Positions 50,230-60,586 of a stretch of 64,000 bases of DNA are shown piece after piece. The notes under the pieces are model-generated. The model ran no database searches, had not been told where the DNA came from, and saw only the letters and a program-made list of their open reading frames with translations. The position numbers and the translations under genes were made by a program. The first letter of the stretch is position 1. Every line of letters starts with the position of its first letter. Source of the DNA: Seohaeicola saemankumensis (GTDB lineage Bacteria > Pseudomonadota > Alphaproteobacteria > Rhodobacterales > Rhodobacteraceae); contig NZ_JBHTKR010000004.1 of assembly GCF_042678485.1 (NCBI RefSeq), positions 434,001 through 498,000 of the forward strand, read 5' to 3'.

Positions 50230-51078
50230 ATGCTCTTGAATATGGGTTTTCTATTGCAACACATTGCCCCCACCTTTCGGTTTTCCCTGCCACGGTCCGC
50301 GCGGGGCTGGTTGTTGCCATGCCTTGCCGTTCTGTTTCTGGCCGGCTGCGCTGTGCAGGATCCTGACGCTGTCGTGACGCGCGACGGGATCAGCGATCCC
50401 TTTGAGGCGCACAACCGTCGGGTCCACGCGTTCAACAAGGGGGTGGACCGGGCCGTTCTTCGCCCGTTGTCGCGCGGCTACACGCGTGCCGTGCCCGAAG
50501 ATATCCGGCTGCTGGCAGATAATTTCGCCGCCAACCTGTCGGCCCCAGGGCTGGTGGTGAACAACCTTCTGCAAGGAAACGTCAAGGGGGCGCTGGCAAA
50601 TACCTACCGTTTCGCGATCAACAGCACTATCGGCTTTGCCGGCCTGGTCGATGTGGGCGACATCACGGGCGTGGCCGAGGTAGATACCGATTTCGGTGAA
50701 ACCCTGCATGTCTGGGGCGCGAAAGAGGGGAATTTCGTCGAATTGCCCTTCCGGGGTCCTTCGACGCAGCGCGATGCGGTGGGCCATGTCGTGGACCTTT
50801 TCACAAACCCGCTGTCCACGGTTCTGTCGGGGACCGAGAACGAGATACGGATCGGGGCGCAGGTCGTGGATGTGATCGCGGATCGCGGCCGGTTCGGCGA
50901 CACGGTCGATTCCATCCTCTACGACAGTGCCGACAGCTATGCCCAATCGCGATTGATTTACCTGCAGAACAGACGGTTTACGCTCAACCGGTCTGGTGGT
51001 GCCGCCTATGATGACCCATATTCAGCGGGTTCGATCGACCCCTATGATGACCCCTATGAGGACCCCTATGAAGATTGA
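50230..51078 (+). CDS. mlaA: MlaA (VacJ) outer-membrane lipoprotein
   Basis: 282 residues if started at the ATG at 50230; a TTG at 50209 and ATG at 50242 are other options, none with a good ribosome site. MlaA removes mislocalised phospholipids from the outer membrane and hands them to MlaC. The lipobox LFLAGC lies near residue 41. The MlaA blocks SDPFEAHNRRVHAFNKGVDR, FAANLSAPGLVVNNLLQG, AINSTIGFAGLVDVG and VWGAKEGNFVELPFRGPSTQ follow. The C-terminus is a run of Asp-Asp/Glu-Asp-Pro-Tyr repeats encoded by tandem 12-base units, the last of which holds the mlaC start. Confidence 0.9.
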   Translation: MLLNMGFLLQHIAPTFRFSLPRSARGWLLPCLAVLFLAGCAVQDPDAVVTRDGISDPFEAHNRRVHAFNKGVDRAVLRPLSRGYTRAVPEDIRLLADNFAANLSAPGLVVNNLLQGNVKGALANTYRFAINSTIGFAGLVDVGDITGVAEVDTDFGETLHVWGAKEGNFVELPFRGPSTQRDAVGHVVDLFTNPLSTVLSGTENEIRIGAQVVDVIADRGRFGDTVDSILYDSADSYAQSRLIYLQNRRFTLNRSGGAAYDDPYSAGSIDPYDDPYEDPYED

Positions 51079-51673
51079 TGTGACACGCCGCTTCGCCATC
51101 GGATCCCTTGCATCGACGGTCGGTCTGGCCGGCCTTGGCTTGCCGGCGATGGCGATGACGACAGAGCGGGCAAAAACCCTGGTTGACGCACTGGTGGCGG
51201 ATATCAATGGCGTGATCGCCTCGGGCAAATCCGAGCAGGCGATGTATGTCGAATTCGAGCGGATCTTCGCCCGCTATGCCGATGTGCCCACGATCGCAAG
51301 CTATGCCTTGGGTGTGGATGCGCGTCGCGCAACACCGGCGCAGATGCGCGAGTTCACGACCGTGTTCCAGCGCTATATCTCGGTCAAGTATGGCCGACGC
51401 TTCCGCGAGTTCATCGGCGGCCAGATCGAAGTGCAAGAGGCGCGCGCCGTCAAAAGCTTCTACGAGGTGAAAAGCCTTGCGATATTGCGCGGTCAGGCCC
51501 CGTTCGAAGTGACGTTCCTGGTGTCGGATCGTAGTGGCAAGGACCTGTTCTTCAACCTGTTCATCGAGGGTATCAACATGCTCTTGACCGAACGGACCGA
51601 GATCGGCGCGATGATGGATCGGCGCGGTGGCAATATCGATGCGATGATTGCCGATCTGCGCGCGGCGGCCTGA
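51068..51673 (+). CDS. mlaC: MlaC-type phospholipid-binding protein
   Basis: 201 residues from the ATG at 51068, which overlaps the end of mlaA by 11 bases and has GAGG 7-10 bases upstream; in-frame ATGs upstream lie in the DPY repeats of mlaA. A signal peptide is visible (FAIGSLASTVGLAGLGLPAMA), beginning with paired Arg, so Tat export is possible. The Ttg2/MlaC fold is shown by VFQRYISVKYGRRFREFIGG, the FFNLFIEGINMLLTERTEIG block and MIADLRAA. It shuttles phospholipids across the periplasm. The MlaFEDB transporter is not in the window. Confidence 0.9.
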   Translation: MKIDVTRRFAIGSLASTVGLAGLGLPAMAMTTERAKTLVDALVADINGVIASGKSEQAMYVEFERIFARYADVPTIASYALGVDARRATPAQMREFTTVFQRYISVKYGRRFREFIGGQIEVQEARAVKSFYEVKSLAILRGQAPFEVTFLVSDRSGKDLFFNLFIEGINMLLTERTEIGAMMDRRGGNIDAMIADLRAAA

Positions 51674-51705
51674 CAGGACACCGCCGCGATCCTGACCGAA
51701 AAGAC

Positions 51706-51734
51706 AGGCGCGCCCGATGGGACGCGCCTTTTTT
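51706..51734 (+). terminator. Terminator after mlaC
   Basis: A 7-bp stem AGGCGCG (51706-51712) / CGCGCCT (51723-51729), extended by a CCC/GGG inner pairing, is followed by six T (51729-51734). It lies 33 bases after the mlaC stop. Confidence 0.75.
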
Positions 51735-51767
51735 CGTGCCCGGCTTTCGTGTCCGGCGAATGGCAGA

Positions 51768-53978
51768 TCAGTTGCGCCCGGCGCCGAAAAGATCCCGGAA
51801 CAATTGTTCGATCGCTGTCTGGGTTTCTGGCTGGCCATTGTTGGTGCGGCGTGGCGCCTGGCCTTGCCACGGGTCCTGACCCGCATTCACCTCTGGCCCT
51901 GGAACGGCTAGCTGTGCGGCTGGCGCCATCATCGGAAGCGGCCGGGGTGGCAGACCCTCATGCACCCGGGTCATGACCTCGTGCCAGATTTCCGAAGGCA
52001 GGCCGCTGCCCGTGACACCCGTCAGGGGCGTGTTGTCGTCATATCCCATCCAGACACCGGCCACATAATCCGCCGAATAACCGATGAACCAGGCGTCGCG
52101 CGCTGCCTGTGTGGTGCCGGTCTTGCCGGCGACCTCACGATCCTTGAGGTTCGCCCGCGTGCCGGTGCCGCGCGTCGTGACCTGATGCAGCATCCATGTC
52201 AGCTGCTCTGCGGCCTCTTGCCGGATCACACGCTCGCCCATGCCGCCCGTCGCGGTCATCAATGGCTCGCTTTCGCCCTGCATCCGCAGCTCCACCAGGC
52301 CATAGGGTGTCACGGCCGAACCGCCGTTGAGGATGCCGGCAAAGGCGCCCGTCGTCTCGATCAACGTGGCCTCCGAGGCGCCAAGCGCCAGGGCAGGCCC
52401 GGCCGCCAGGTCAGACTGGATGCCGAATTGCGTGGCCACCGTCCGTACGGTTTCAAGACCGACGCTTTGCGCCACCTTCACCGCCGGGATGTTCAACGAC
52501 CGAGACAGGGCTTCGGTCATCGTGACCTGGCCGCTGAACTTGCGGTCATAGTTGTTGGGGCACCATTCGCCGGATCCGGGGATGTTCACGCAATAGGGCG
52601 AATCGTCGATCACGTCATTCGGGGAATAGCCAAGATCCAGCGCGGCGGCATAGACGAACGGCTTGAAGGCCGACCCGGTCTGGCGCCGCGCCTGCGTGGC
52701 GCGGTTGAAAGCGCCCACCACCCGCGTGTCGCGCCCGCCGACCATGGCGCGCACCGCCCCGTCCGAGGACATGACCACGATCGCGGCCTGCGCCTTGGAT
52801 CCTTCGCGCACCTTGTTCTCGAAGGCGTAAAGCATCGCCTCTTCGGCGGCGCGCTGGATCCGGGGGTCCAGCGTGGTGCGGATCACGACATCTTCGGTCG
52901 TGTTGCGGGTAAAGAACTCGGGCCCTGATGACATGACCCAATCGGCAAAGAAACCGCCCGCCCGAGCCTCTGCGGCTTCGGACAGCTGCGCGGGGTTGGC
53001 CAGGGCATCAGCCGCTTGCGCCTGGGTCAGGTAGCCTTGTTCCTGCATCAGCCGGATGACGGTGGCGGCCCGGTCTTGCGAACGCTGCAGGTTGTTGGTT
53101 GGCGCAAGACTTGTCGGCGCGGTCAGAAGCCCGGCCAGCATTGCGGCCTCGGCCGGGATCAGCTGGCCCGAAGACTTGCCGAAATACCGCTGCGATGCCG
53201 CTTCGGCCCCATAGGCGCCGCCGCCCAGATAGGCGCGGTTGATATAGATCGCGAGAATCTCGTCCTTGGAATACTTCGCCTCGAGTGCGAAGGCATAGAC
53301 AGCCTCTTTTATCTTGCGGGACAGCGACCCCCGGCGGCAATCGGCCTCATAGGCGGTTTCGGTTTCCCACAGTTGCGGGTCATAGGCCACGCCCAGACAC
53401 AAAAGCTTGGCTGTCTGCTGGGTGATCGTGGACCCCCCGTTGCCCGACAGCGGCCCGCGCCCTTCACGCAGGTTGATGCGGATGGCCCCGGCGATCCCGC
53501 GCGGCGAGATACCCAGATGGCGGTAGAACCGTTTGTCTTCGGTTGCGATGACAGCATTCTTCAGATGCGGGGAAATCGTCTCGGCGCTGACAACGCCGCC
53601 GAACTGGTTCCCGCGCCAGGCAAAGACGCGCCCATCCGCATCCAGCAGCGTGACAGACCCGCGCTGGCGCCCGTCCAGAAGCGCGCTTGCCTCGGGCAGG
53701 GTCGTGTAGAAATAGCCGATCGCCCCGGCCAGGATCAGCCCTGCGATCAGACCGACGCGCCACGTGAAGCCCCAGACAATGCGCCAGATCCAACCGAACA
53801 GAGCTGCGAAAAGCGCCACGATCGGGTTGCGCCGCCGGCCTGCGCGCCGCGGCGCGGGTTTGCGCCGGGCGGGTTTCGCCGGTTTGGGTGAGGATGTCCT
53901 GGCCGTTGCGCCCGCCTTCTTCGCGCCAACGCGTTTATCCGCCACCAGGGGTGGCTTCCTGCGACCTGAATCACTCAT
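51768..53978 (-). CDS. Penicillin-binding protein 1A
   Basis: 736 residues; a bifunctional peptidoglycan synthase. A basic, Pro/Ala/Arg-rich cytoplasmic tail (residues 1-50) precedes one helix near 60-93. The glycosyltransferase (GT51) domain shows ATEDKRFYRHLGISPRGIAG with the catalytic Glu, and GGSTITQQTAKLLCLG. The transpeptidase domain has SxxK in RQTGSAFKPFVYAAAL (near residue 435), SRSLN as the second motif, and KTGTTQ near 640. It is monocistronic as far as can be seen and divergent from glnK across an AT-rich region. Confidence 0.94.
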   Translation of the reverse strand: MSDSGRRKPPLVADKRVGAKKAGATARTSSPKPAKPARRKPAPRRAGRRRNPIVALFAALFGWIWRIVWGFTWRVGLIAGLILAGAIGYFYTTLPEASALLDGRQRGSVTLLDADGRVFAWRGNQFGGVVSAETISPHLKNAVIATEDKRFYRHLGISPRGIAGAIRINLREGRGPLSGNGGSTITQQTAKLLCLGVAYDPQLWETETAYEADCRRGSLSRKIKEAVYAFALEAKYSKDEILAIYINRAYLGGGAYGAEAASQRYFGKSSGQLIPAEAAMLAGLLTAPTSLAPTNNLQRSQDRAATVIRLMQEQGYLTQAQAADALANPAQLSEAAEARAGGFFADWVMSSGPEFFTRNTTEDVVIRTTLDPRIQRAAEEAMLYAFENKVREGSKAQAAIVVMSSDGAVRAMVGGRDTRVVGAFNRATQARRQTGSAFKPFVYAAALDLGYSPNDVIDDSPYCVNIPGSGEWCPNNYDRKFSGQVTMTEALSRSLNIPAVKVAQSVGLETVRTVATQFGIQSDLAAGPALALGASEATLIETTGAFAGILNGGSAVTPYGLVELRMQGESEPLMTATGGMGERVIRQEAAEQLTWMLHQVTTRGTGTRANLKDREVAGKTGTTQAARDAWFIGYSADYVAGVWMGYDDNTPLTGVTGSGLPSEIWHEVMTRVHEGLPPRPLPMMAPAAQLAVPGPEVNAGQDPWQGQAPRRTNNGQPETQTAIEQLFRDLFGAGRN

Positions 53979-54069
53979 GCTCTGCTCTGCCCGGCCATTG
54001 TTGTTCGCGCGAATATAGCGACTCTCCGGGAAATGTTGACCCTTGCCGCACCGCTTTCAGCTTTTTGTT

Positions 54070-54169
54070 TTGCACAATAAATAATCAAAAAAATATAAGC
54101 GCACAAATATTAGACAAATATTTCGGATTCGCGGGCCGGATTCCCCGCGCAGCCTTTCAAATCCGGCCC
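54070..54169 (+). promoter_or_regulatory. Candidate glnK promoter and leader hairpin
   Basis: TTGCAC (54070-54075), an 18-base spacer and TATAAG (54094-54099) lie in an unusually AT-rich stretch (about 54060-54125). ACAAATATT is repeated at 54103 and 54114, 11 bases apart. In the leader, GGGCCGGATT (54133-54142) pairs with AATCCGGCCC (54160-54169), a perfect 10-bp stem with a 17-base loop. No -24/-12 sigma54 promoter is seen. Confidence 0.45.
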
Positions 54170-54233
54170 CCACATCGTTTTGCTGCAACTGCAACATGCG
54201 GGCCTCATCCCGCTCCAGACGAAGGGGACACAG

Positions 54234-54572
54234 GTGAAACTCATCATTGCAACGATCAAGCCGTTCAAGCTCGAGGAGGTCCGTGAAGCTCTGACCGACA
54301 TCGGCGTACGCGGCATGATGGTCACTGAAATCAAGGGCTTTGGATCTCAGTCGGGCCATACCGAAATCTATCGCGGCGCCGAATATGCCGTGAACTTCGT
54401 GCCGAAGGTCAAACTCGAGATCGTGGTGAACGATGCCATGGCCGATCAGGTCGTGGACACGATCACGGCAACCGCCAAGACCGGCAAGATCGGTGACGGC
54501 AAGATCTTCGTTCTGGATGTGGCACAGGCCGTGCGCGTCCGGACCGGCGAAACCAATGAGGACGCGGTCTAA
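54234..54572 (+). CDS. glnK: PII nitrogen regulatory protein GlnK
   Basis: 112 residues with a GTG start at 54234 (MKLIIATIKPFKLEEVREAL is the standard N-terminus; an earlier in-frame codon adds 18 unlikely residues). PII proteins sense ATP/ADP and 2-oxoglutarate and bind AmtB to shut ammonium uptake. The T-loop GSQSGHTEIYRGAEYAVNF carries Tyr51, the uridylylation site, and the B and C loops (TAKTGKIGDGKIFV, AVRVRTGETNEDAV) are intact. The gene is followed by amtB after 21 bases, a pairing that identifies GlnK rather than GlnB. Confidence 0.95.
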   Translation: MKLIIATIKPFKLEEVREALTDIGVRGMMVTEIKGFGSQSGHTEIYRGAEYAVNFVPKVKLEIVVNDAMADQVVDTITATAKTGKIGDGKIFVLDVAQAVRVRTGETNEDAV

Positions 54573-54593
54573 CCGCGCCGGGGGAAAGGATAC

Positions 54594-55910
<1,317 letters not shown>

Positions 55911-55942
55911 TCCTTTCCTCCCGAGAGATCAGCACGAAAGAG

Positions 55943-55970
55943 AACCCGGGCGCTCCCGCCCGGGTTTTTT
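55943..55970 (+). terminator. Terminator of glnK-amtB
   Basis: A 10-bp stem AACCCGGGCG / CGCCCGGGTT (55943-55952, 55957-55966) with a CTCC loop, ending in six T. It lies 33 bases after the amtB stop. Confidence 0.9.
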
Positions 55971-56034
55971 CATGTCTGCCGCGTGGCCCCGACAGATATC
56001 ACGGGGTTGCCCATTCCCAGACGCTGATCCGGTG

Positions 56035-56409
56035 TCAGGCAACCCGCTGGGGTGCACCAGTGGCCATGTTCGTGCCGACATACGGCAGCTTGGCGGCTTT
56101 CCAGGCGCCAAACCCGCCTTCCAGATGGGCGATAGGCGTGATCCCCGCCTCGATCGCGGCGCGGCAAACACGTTCGCTACGCACGCCTGAGCCGCAATGA
56201 AACACGATTCGCTTATCGCTCTGACCGGGCAGCTTGCTGGCCGCGAAAAAGGCCAGCGGCATCAGCAGCGCGCCTTCGATATGCTCGAACATGTATTCCT
56301 GGGGTGTGCGTACGTCGATGATCACCACCTCGTTCCGGTCAAATGCGGCAGCCAGTTCTTCTGCGGTCCAGGTTTCGAATACGGCGTTGCCAATGGTTTC
56401 GGATTTCAT
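56035..56409 (-). CDS. Single-domain rhodanese-like protein
   Basis: 124 residues. The rhodanese fold is shown by VVIIDVRTPQEYMFEHIEGA near residue 28-47 and the active-site loop FHCGSGVRSERVC near 90, with the sulfur-accepting Cys. The end, GGFGAWKAAKLPYV, is also typical. It may transfer sulfane sulfur or detoxify sulfur species. The loop (CGSGVRS) is the six-residue size of sulfurtransferases. It is co-directional with, and overlaps by one base (TGATG), the LysR regulator gene upstream. Confidence 0.9.
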   Translation of the reverse strand: MKSETIGNAVFETWTAEELAAAFDRNEVVIIDVRTPQEYMFEHIEGALLMPLAFFAASKLPGQSDKRIVFHCGSGVRSERVCRAAIEAGITPIAHLEGGFGAWKAAKLPYVGTNMATGAPQRVA

Positions 56410-57356
56410 CAGTCGGTCCTTTCAGGGTTTTTCGTTTCAAGCGGGATATCAAGGCGCGCAAGCGCGTCCTTGCAATGGGCGATCATCACTTCGGTGAAGC
56501 GCTGTACCTTGGGGTCGCGATACTTGCGGCTGGGCGACAGACACGCCAGTTGCGTGGGCAGCGGGGGCGTGGCCGTGGCCACCGGCACAAGCGCGCCGCG
56601 CCGCAGATGTTCGGCCACCTCGAAGATCGGTTTCATCACGATGCCGGCCCCATCCAGCGCCCAGCCGGTCAAGACATCGCCATCATCGGATTCCAGCGGG
56701 CCCGACACCTCGAACCGCTTGGGTCCGTCTGCCGTCAGCAATGTCCACTGGAATTCCTTTGCGCCCGGAAAGCGCAGGTTCAGGCAATCGTGCCGGTCCC
56801 GCACAAGCGCTGCCCCGTCGGCAGGCATCCCGCGCTGCGCGATATAGGCAGGTGCAGCGCACAGGACGCGCGGGCAATCCGCGATCACGCGCACTTTCAG
56901 GTCGCTATCGGTCAGCGGTCCAAGGTGAAAGGCCAGGTCCAGACCTTCACCCGTCACGTCGATGACCCGGTCCGACAGGCGCAGGCGAATGTCGATCTGC
57001 GGATAGTCCCGTTTGAACCCCGGCACCGCAGGCGCGATGAAGCGCCGCCCGACGCCCAGGGGGGCGGCCACGAACAACGTGCCGCGCGGCGATTGGGTCG
57101 CGGCCATAACGTCGGCTTCGGCCTCGTCTATGGCCTGAAGGATGCGCGCGGCCCCGTCATAGAACAAACGCCCGTGTTCCGTGGGGTTGAGCGCGCGGGT
57201 GGTGCGGTTGAACAGGCGTACGCCTAGATGCTTCTCAAGCTCGGCGATCCGGGCCGAGGCCACGGCGGGCGATGTCCTCTGGTCGCGCGCTGCCGCACTC
57301 ATGCTGCCCAATTCGAAGACGCGCAGGAACATTCTGATATTGTTTACATAAGCCAT
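56409..57356 (-). CDS. LysR family transcription regulator
   Basis: 315 residues from the ATG at 57356; the long frame upstream overlaps puuD and is rejected. The N-terminal helix-turn-helix is MFLRVFELGSMSAAARDQRT followed by SPAVASARIAELEKHLGVRL and FNRTTRALNPTEHG. The effector domain starts near residue 90 (GTLFVAAPLGVGRRFIAPAV). It belongs to the large CrgA/DsdC-like LysR group. It is coupled to the rhodanese gene and divergent from puuD with 99 bases between, so either could be its target. Confidence 0.9.
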   Translation of the reverse strand: MAYVNNIRMFLRVFELGSMSAAARDQRTSPAVASARIAELEKHLGVRLFNRTTRALNPTEHGRLFYDGAARILQAIDEAEADVMAATQSPRGTLFVAAPLGVGRRFIAPAVPGFKRDYPQIDIRLRLSDRVIDVTGEGLDLAFHLGPLTDSDLKVRVIADCPRVLCAAPAYIAQRGMPADGAALVRDRHDCLNLRFPGAKEFQWTLLTADGPKRFEVSGPLESDDGDVLTGWALDGAGIVMKPIFEVAEHLRRGALVPVATATPPLPTQLACLSPSRKYRDPKVQRFTEVMIAHCKDALARLDIPLETKNPERTD

Positions 57357-57455
57357 TATCAGTCTTTGCTTGAAACTGTTCCCGTCATTCGAAGGATTAA
57401 CAAACAAGTTGGTGCTGCGATAGCCTGATCCCAACCCCGTCCAAAGGAGAGCGTG

Positions 57456-58679
57456 ATGTATGATCTGGCTGCAATGGGTGCCTGGCTTGAATTTGCGGTG
57501 CGCTGGCTGCACGTGATCACGGCGATCGCCTGGATCGGATCGTCGTTCTACTTCATCGCGCTGGATCTGGGCCTGCACCGCGATCGCAACCTGGCGACCG
57601 GGGCCGATGGCGAGGAATGGCAGGTGCATGGCGGTGGTTTCTACCACATCCAGAAATACCTGGTGGCCCCGGCGCATATGCCCGACGGGCTGATCTGGCA
57701 CAAATGGCAAAGCTACTGGACCTGGATGAGTGGCTTTTTCCTGCTGGTGCTGGTCTATTACCTGGGGGCCGAATTCTACCTGATCGACCCCGCCGTGATG
57801 GAACTGGCCACGTGGCAGGCCGTGGGGATTTCACTCGCCTCGCTCGCCTTTGGGTGGATCGTCTACAACACGCTCTGCAAGGTCTTCGTGGATGCGAACC
57901 AGACGGGTCTGATGCTGGCGCTGTTCGTGGTGCTGGTGGCGATGGCCTATTTCTACACCAGCGTCTTTTCAGGCCGCGCCGCGATGCTGCACCTGGGCGC
58001 CTTCACCGCCACGATCATGAGCGGGAACGTCTTTTTCATCATCATCCCCAACCAGAAGATCGTGGTCGCTGATCTGATTGCCGGGCGCAAACCCGATCCG
58101 AAATACGGCAAGATCGCCAAGCAGCGCAGCACGCATAACAACTATCTGACGCTGCCCGTGATCTTCCTGATGTTGTCGAACCACTATCCGCTGGCCTTTG
58201 CGACCGAGAACACATGGATCATCGCCAGCCTTGTGTTCCTGATGGGCGTGACGATCCGGCATTACTTCAATTCGATGCACGCACGCACCGGCAACCCCAC
58301 ATGGACATGGGCGGCCACCGTTCTGATCTTCATCGCGATCATGTGGCTGAGCACCGCGCCGATGTTCCGGTCCGATGCGCCAGAGGAAGCGCAGGGGGCC
58401 GCCTTGCGCTTCGCGCAGGCCGAAGGTTTCGAGCAGGTCCATGACATCGTGATGGGCCGCTGTTCCATGTGCCATGCCGCAGAACCTTTCTGGGAGGGGC
58501 TGCTGTGGGCCCCCAAAGGTGTGCGCCTGGACACCGAGGCGCATATCGCCGGCGCGGCGCGCGCGATCTATCTTCAGGCCGGTATCAGCCATGCGATGCC
58601 CCCCGCGAACCTGTCCTATATGGAGGCAGAGGAACGTGCCGCCATCGTGGCCTGGTACAAGGCAGCCACCGGCGGCTGA
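57456..58679 (+). CDS. puuD: Urate hydroxylase PuuD (cytochrome c-linked)
   Basis: 407 residues from the ATG at 57456 (AAGGAGAGCGTG upstream). PuuD is a membrane urate oxidase with about eight to nine helices and a C-terminal cytochrome c domain. It converts urate to 5-hydroxyisourate. The membrane part shows VRWLHVITAIAWIGSSFYFI and NSMHARTGNPTWTWAATVLI. The heme motif CSMCH lies in VMGRCSMCHAAEPFWEGLLW near residue 330, and the distal Met is likely in SHAMPPANLSYM. Length matches the family. Other urate-pathway genes are absent from the window. Confidence 0.93.
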   Translation: MYDLAAMGAWLEFAVRWLHVITAIAWIGSSFYFIALDLGLHRDRNLATGADGEEWQVHGGGFYHIQKYLVAPAHMPDGLIWHKWQSYWTWMSGFFLLVLVYYLGAEFYLIDPAVMELATWQAVGISLASLAFGWIVYNTLCKVFVDANQTGLMLALFVVLVAMAYFYTSVFSGRAAMLHLGAFTATIMSGNVFFIIIPNQKIVVADLIAGRKPDPKYGKIAKQRSTHNNYLTLPVIFLMLSNHYPLAFATENTWIIASLVFLMGVTIRHYFNSMHARTGNPTWTWAATVLIFIAIMWLSTAPMFRSDAPEEAQGAALRFAQAEGFEQVHDIVMGRCSMCHAAEPFWEGLLWAPKGVRLDTEAHIAGAARAIYLQAGISHAMPPANLSYMEAEERAAIVAWYKAATGG

Positions 58680-58741
58680 TCTGCGCTGACGCGCTGCTCG
58701 ATGGTGGTCGAATCGGATCCGGTCATGCTAGGTTTTGCGGC

Positions 58742-60586
58742 ATGGCACATCCGAACCCCAAGATAGGCGAAAATCGCCCCATCATACGACAGCTTGATGA
58801 GGCCGCGATCAACAGGATCGCGGCAGGCGAGGTGGTGGAGCGTCCCGCCTCTGCGGTCAAGGAACTGGTCGAGAACGCGCTTGATGCCGGTGCGCGGCGG
58901 ATCGACATTGCGCTGGCCGACGGCGGCAAGACCCTGATCCGCGTGACCGATGATGGCTGCGGCATGTCGCCGGATGACCTGCCCCTGGCCCTCTCACGCC
59001 ATGCCACCTCCAAGATCGACGGCTCGGACCTGCTGAACATCCACAGCTTCGGCTTCCGGGGCGAGGCGCTGCCCTCGCTTGGTGCGGTCGGGCGGCTGAC
59101 GATCACAAGCCGCGCAGGCGGGCAGGGCGCAGCGCAGATCACGGTGGCGGGGGGGCAGATGAGCCCGGTCAAACCGGCCGGCCTGACGGCAGGCACGGTG
59201 GTGGAACTGCGCGATCTGTTCTACGCCACCCCGGCGCGCCTGAAGTTCATGCGCTCGGACCGGGCCGAACAGCAGGCGACAAGCGAGGTGATCAGGCGGC
59301 TGGCGATGGCCGAGCCTTTCGTGTCTTTTACCCTGCGCGATGTGTCGGGCGGTGGCGAGGGCCGCGTCCTGTTCCGGGCCGATGCCGAAAGCGGCGATCT
59401 GTTCGATGCGCTGCACGGGCGGCTGGCGCGTGTTCTGGGCACCGAATTCGCCGACAACGCCCTGCGGATCGACGCGGAACGCGAAGGCTTTCACCTGACG
59501 GGATATGCGGCCTTGCCCACCTATTCGCGCGGCTCATCCGTGGCGCAGTTCCTGTTCGTGAATGGCCGTCCGGTGCAGGACCGTCTGCTGATCGGCGCGC
59601 TGCGCGGGGCCTATGCCGATTTCCTCAGCCGCGACCGTCACCCGGCGGCCGCCCTGTTTCTGGATTGCGACCCGCAGATGGTGGATGTGAACGTGCATCC
59701 CGCCAAATCCGAAGTACGCTTTCGCGACCCAGGCATGGCGCGTGGCCTGATCGTCACCGCCCTGCGTCATGCGCTGGCCGAGGCGGGGCATCGCGCCTCG
59801 ACCACGGTTGCATCGGCCACTCTTGGCGCCTTCCGCCCGGAACCCGTCGCACCGGGCCAGCCCGCCCGCGTCTATCAGATGGACCGGCCCAGCCTTACCG
59901 CGCGCCAGGCGTCCTATGCCGCGCAAGCCCCCGGTTTTGCCGATATGCCCGCCAGCACCTATGCGGCACGGGTCGAGGACACATCCCCCGAAGTCGAGGA
60001 AACCGCGCTGCCGCTTGGGGCCGCCCGCGCGCAGGTGCATGAGAATTACATCATCGCCCAGACCGATACCGGCATGGTGATCGTCGATCAGCACGCCGCC
60101 CATGAACGGCTGGTCTATGAACGCCTCAAACGCCAGATGGCCGAGAATGGCATCGCGTCACAGGCCCTGCTGATCCCCGAGATCGTCGAGCTGTCCCCTA
60201 ACGATTGCGCGCGCCTGCTGGATCATGCCGATGATCTGGCGCGGCTGGGGCTTGGGATTGAACCCTTTGGCGGCGGGGCCATCGCCGTGCGCGAAACGCC
60301 AGCCCTGCTGGGTGCAGTCAATGCGCGGGCCATGATCCTCGATATCCTTGATGAACTGGCGGATCAGGGGGAAACCACGGGCATCCAGACCCGGCTTGAG
60401 GCGATCCTCAGCCGTGTGGCTTGTCACGGCTCTATCCGGTCAGGCCGCCGGATGCGCGCCGAAGAGATGAACGCGCTGCTGCGCGAGATGGAAGCCACAC
60501 CCCATTCGGGCCAGTGCAACCACGGCCGCCCCACCTATGTCGAGCTGAAGCTGGCCGATATAGAGCGGCTGTTCGGACGGCGATGA
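58742..60586 (+). CDS. mutL: DNA mismatch repair protein MutL
   Basis: 614 residues from the ATG at 58742; the longer frame overlaps puuD. MutL couples mismatch recognition by MutS to strand incision. The GHKL ATPase domain is clear: AAINRIAAGEVVERPASAVK (with the NxxAGE site), ENALDAGARRIDI, DDGCGMSPDDLPLALSRHAT and GFRGEALPSLGAVG. A linker of about 100 residues follows (near 340-430). The C-terminal domain includes MVIVDQHAAHERLVYERLK. The endonuclease motif DQHAAHERL and the late SGRRMRAEEMNALLREME suggest the nicking form found in organisms without MutH. Overlaps rmuC by four bases. Confidence 0.95.
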   Translation: MAHPNPKIGENRPIIRQLDEAAINRIAAGEVVERPASAVKELVENALDAGARRIDIALADGGKTLIRVTDDGCGMSPDDLPLALSRHATSKIDGSDLLNIHSFGFRGEALPSLGAVGRLTITSRAGGQGAAQITVAGGQMSPVKPAGLTAGTVVELRDLFYATPARLKFMRSDRAEQQATSEVIRRLAMAEPFVSFTLRDVSGGGEGRVLFRADAESGDLFDALHGRLARVLGTEFADNALRIDAEREGFHLTGYAALPTYSRGSSVAQFLFVNGRPVQDRLLIGALRGAYADFLSRDRHPAAALFLDCDPQMVDVNVHPAKSEVRFRDPGMARGLIVTALRHALAEAGHRASTTVASATLGAFRPEPVAPGQPARVYQMDRPSLTARQASYAAQAPGFADMPASTYAARVEDTSPEVEETALPLGAARAQVHENYIIAQTDTGMVIVDQHAAHERLVYERLKRQMAENGIASQALLIPEIVELSPNDCARLLDHADDLARLGLGIEPFGGGAIAVRETPALLGAVNARAMILDILDELADQGETTGIQTRLEAILSRVACHGSIRSGRRMRAEEMNALLREMEATPHSGQCNHGRPTYVELKLADIERLFGRR

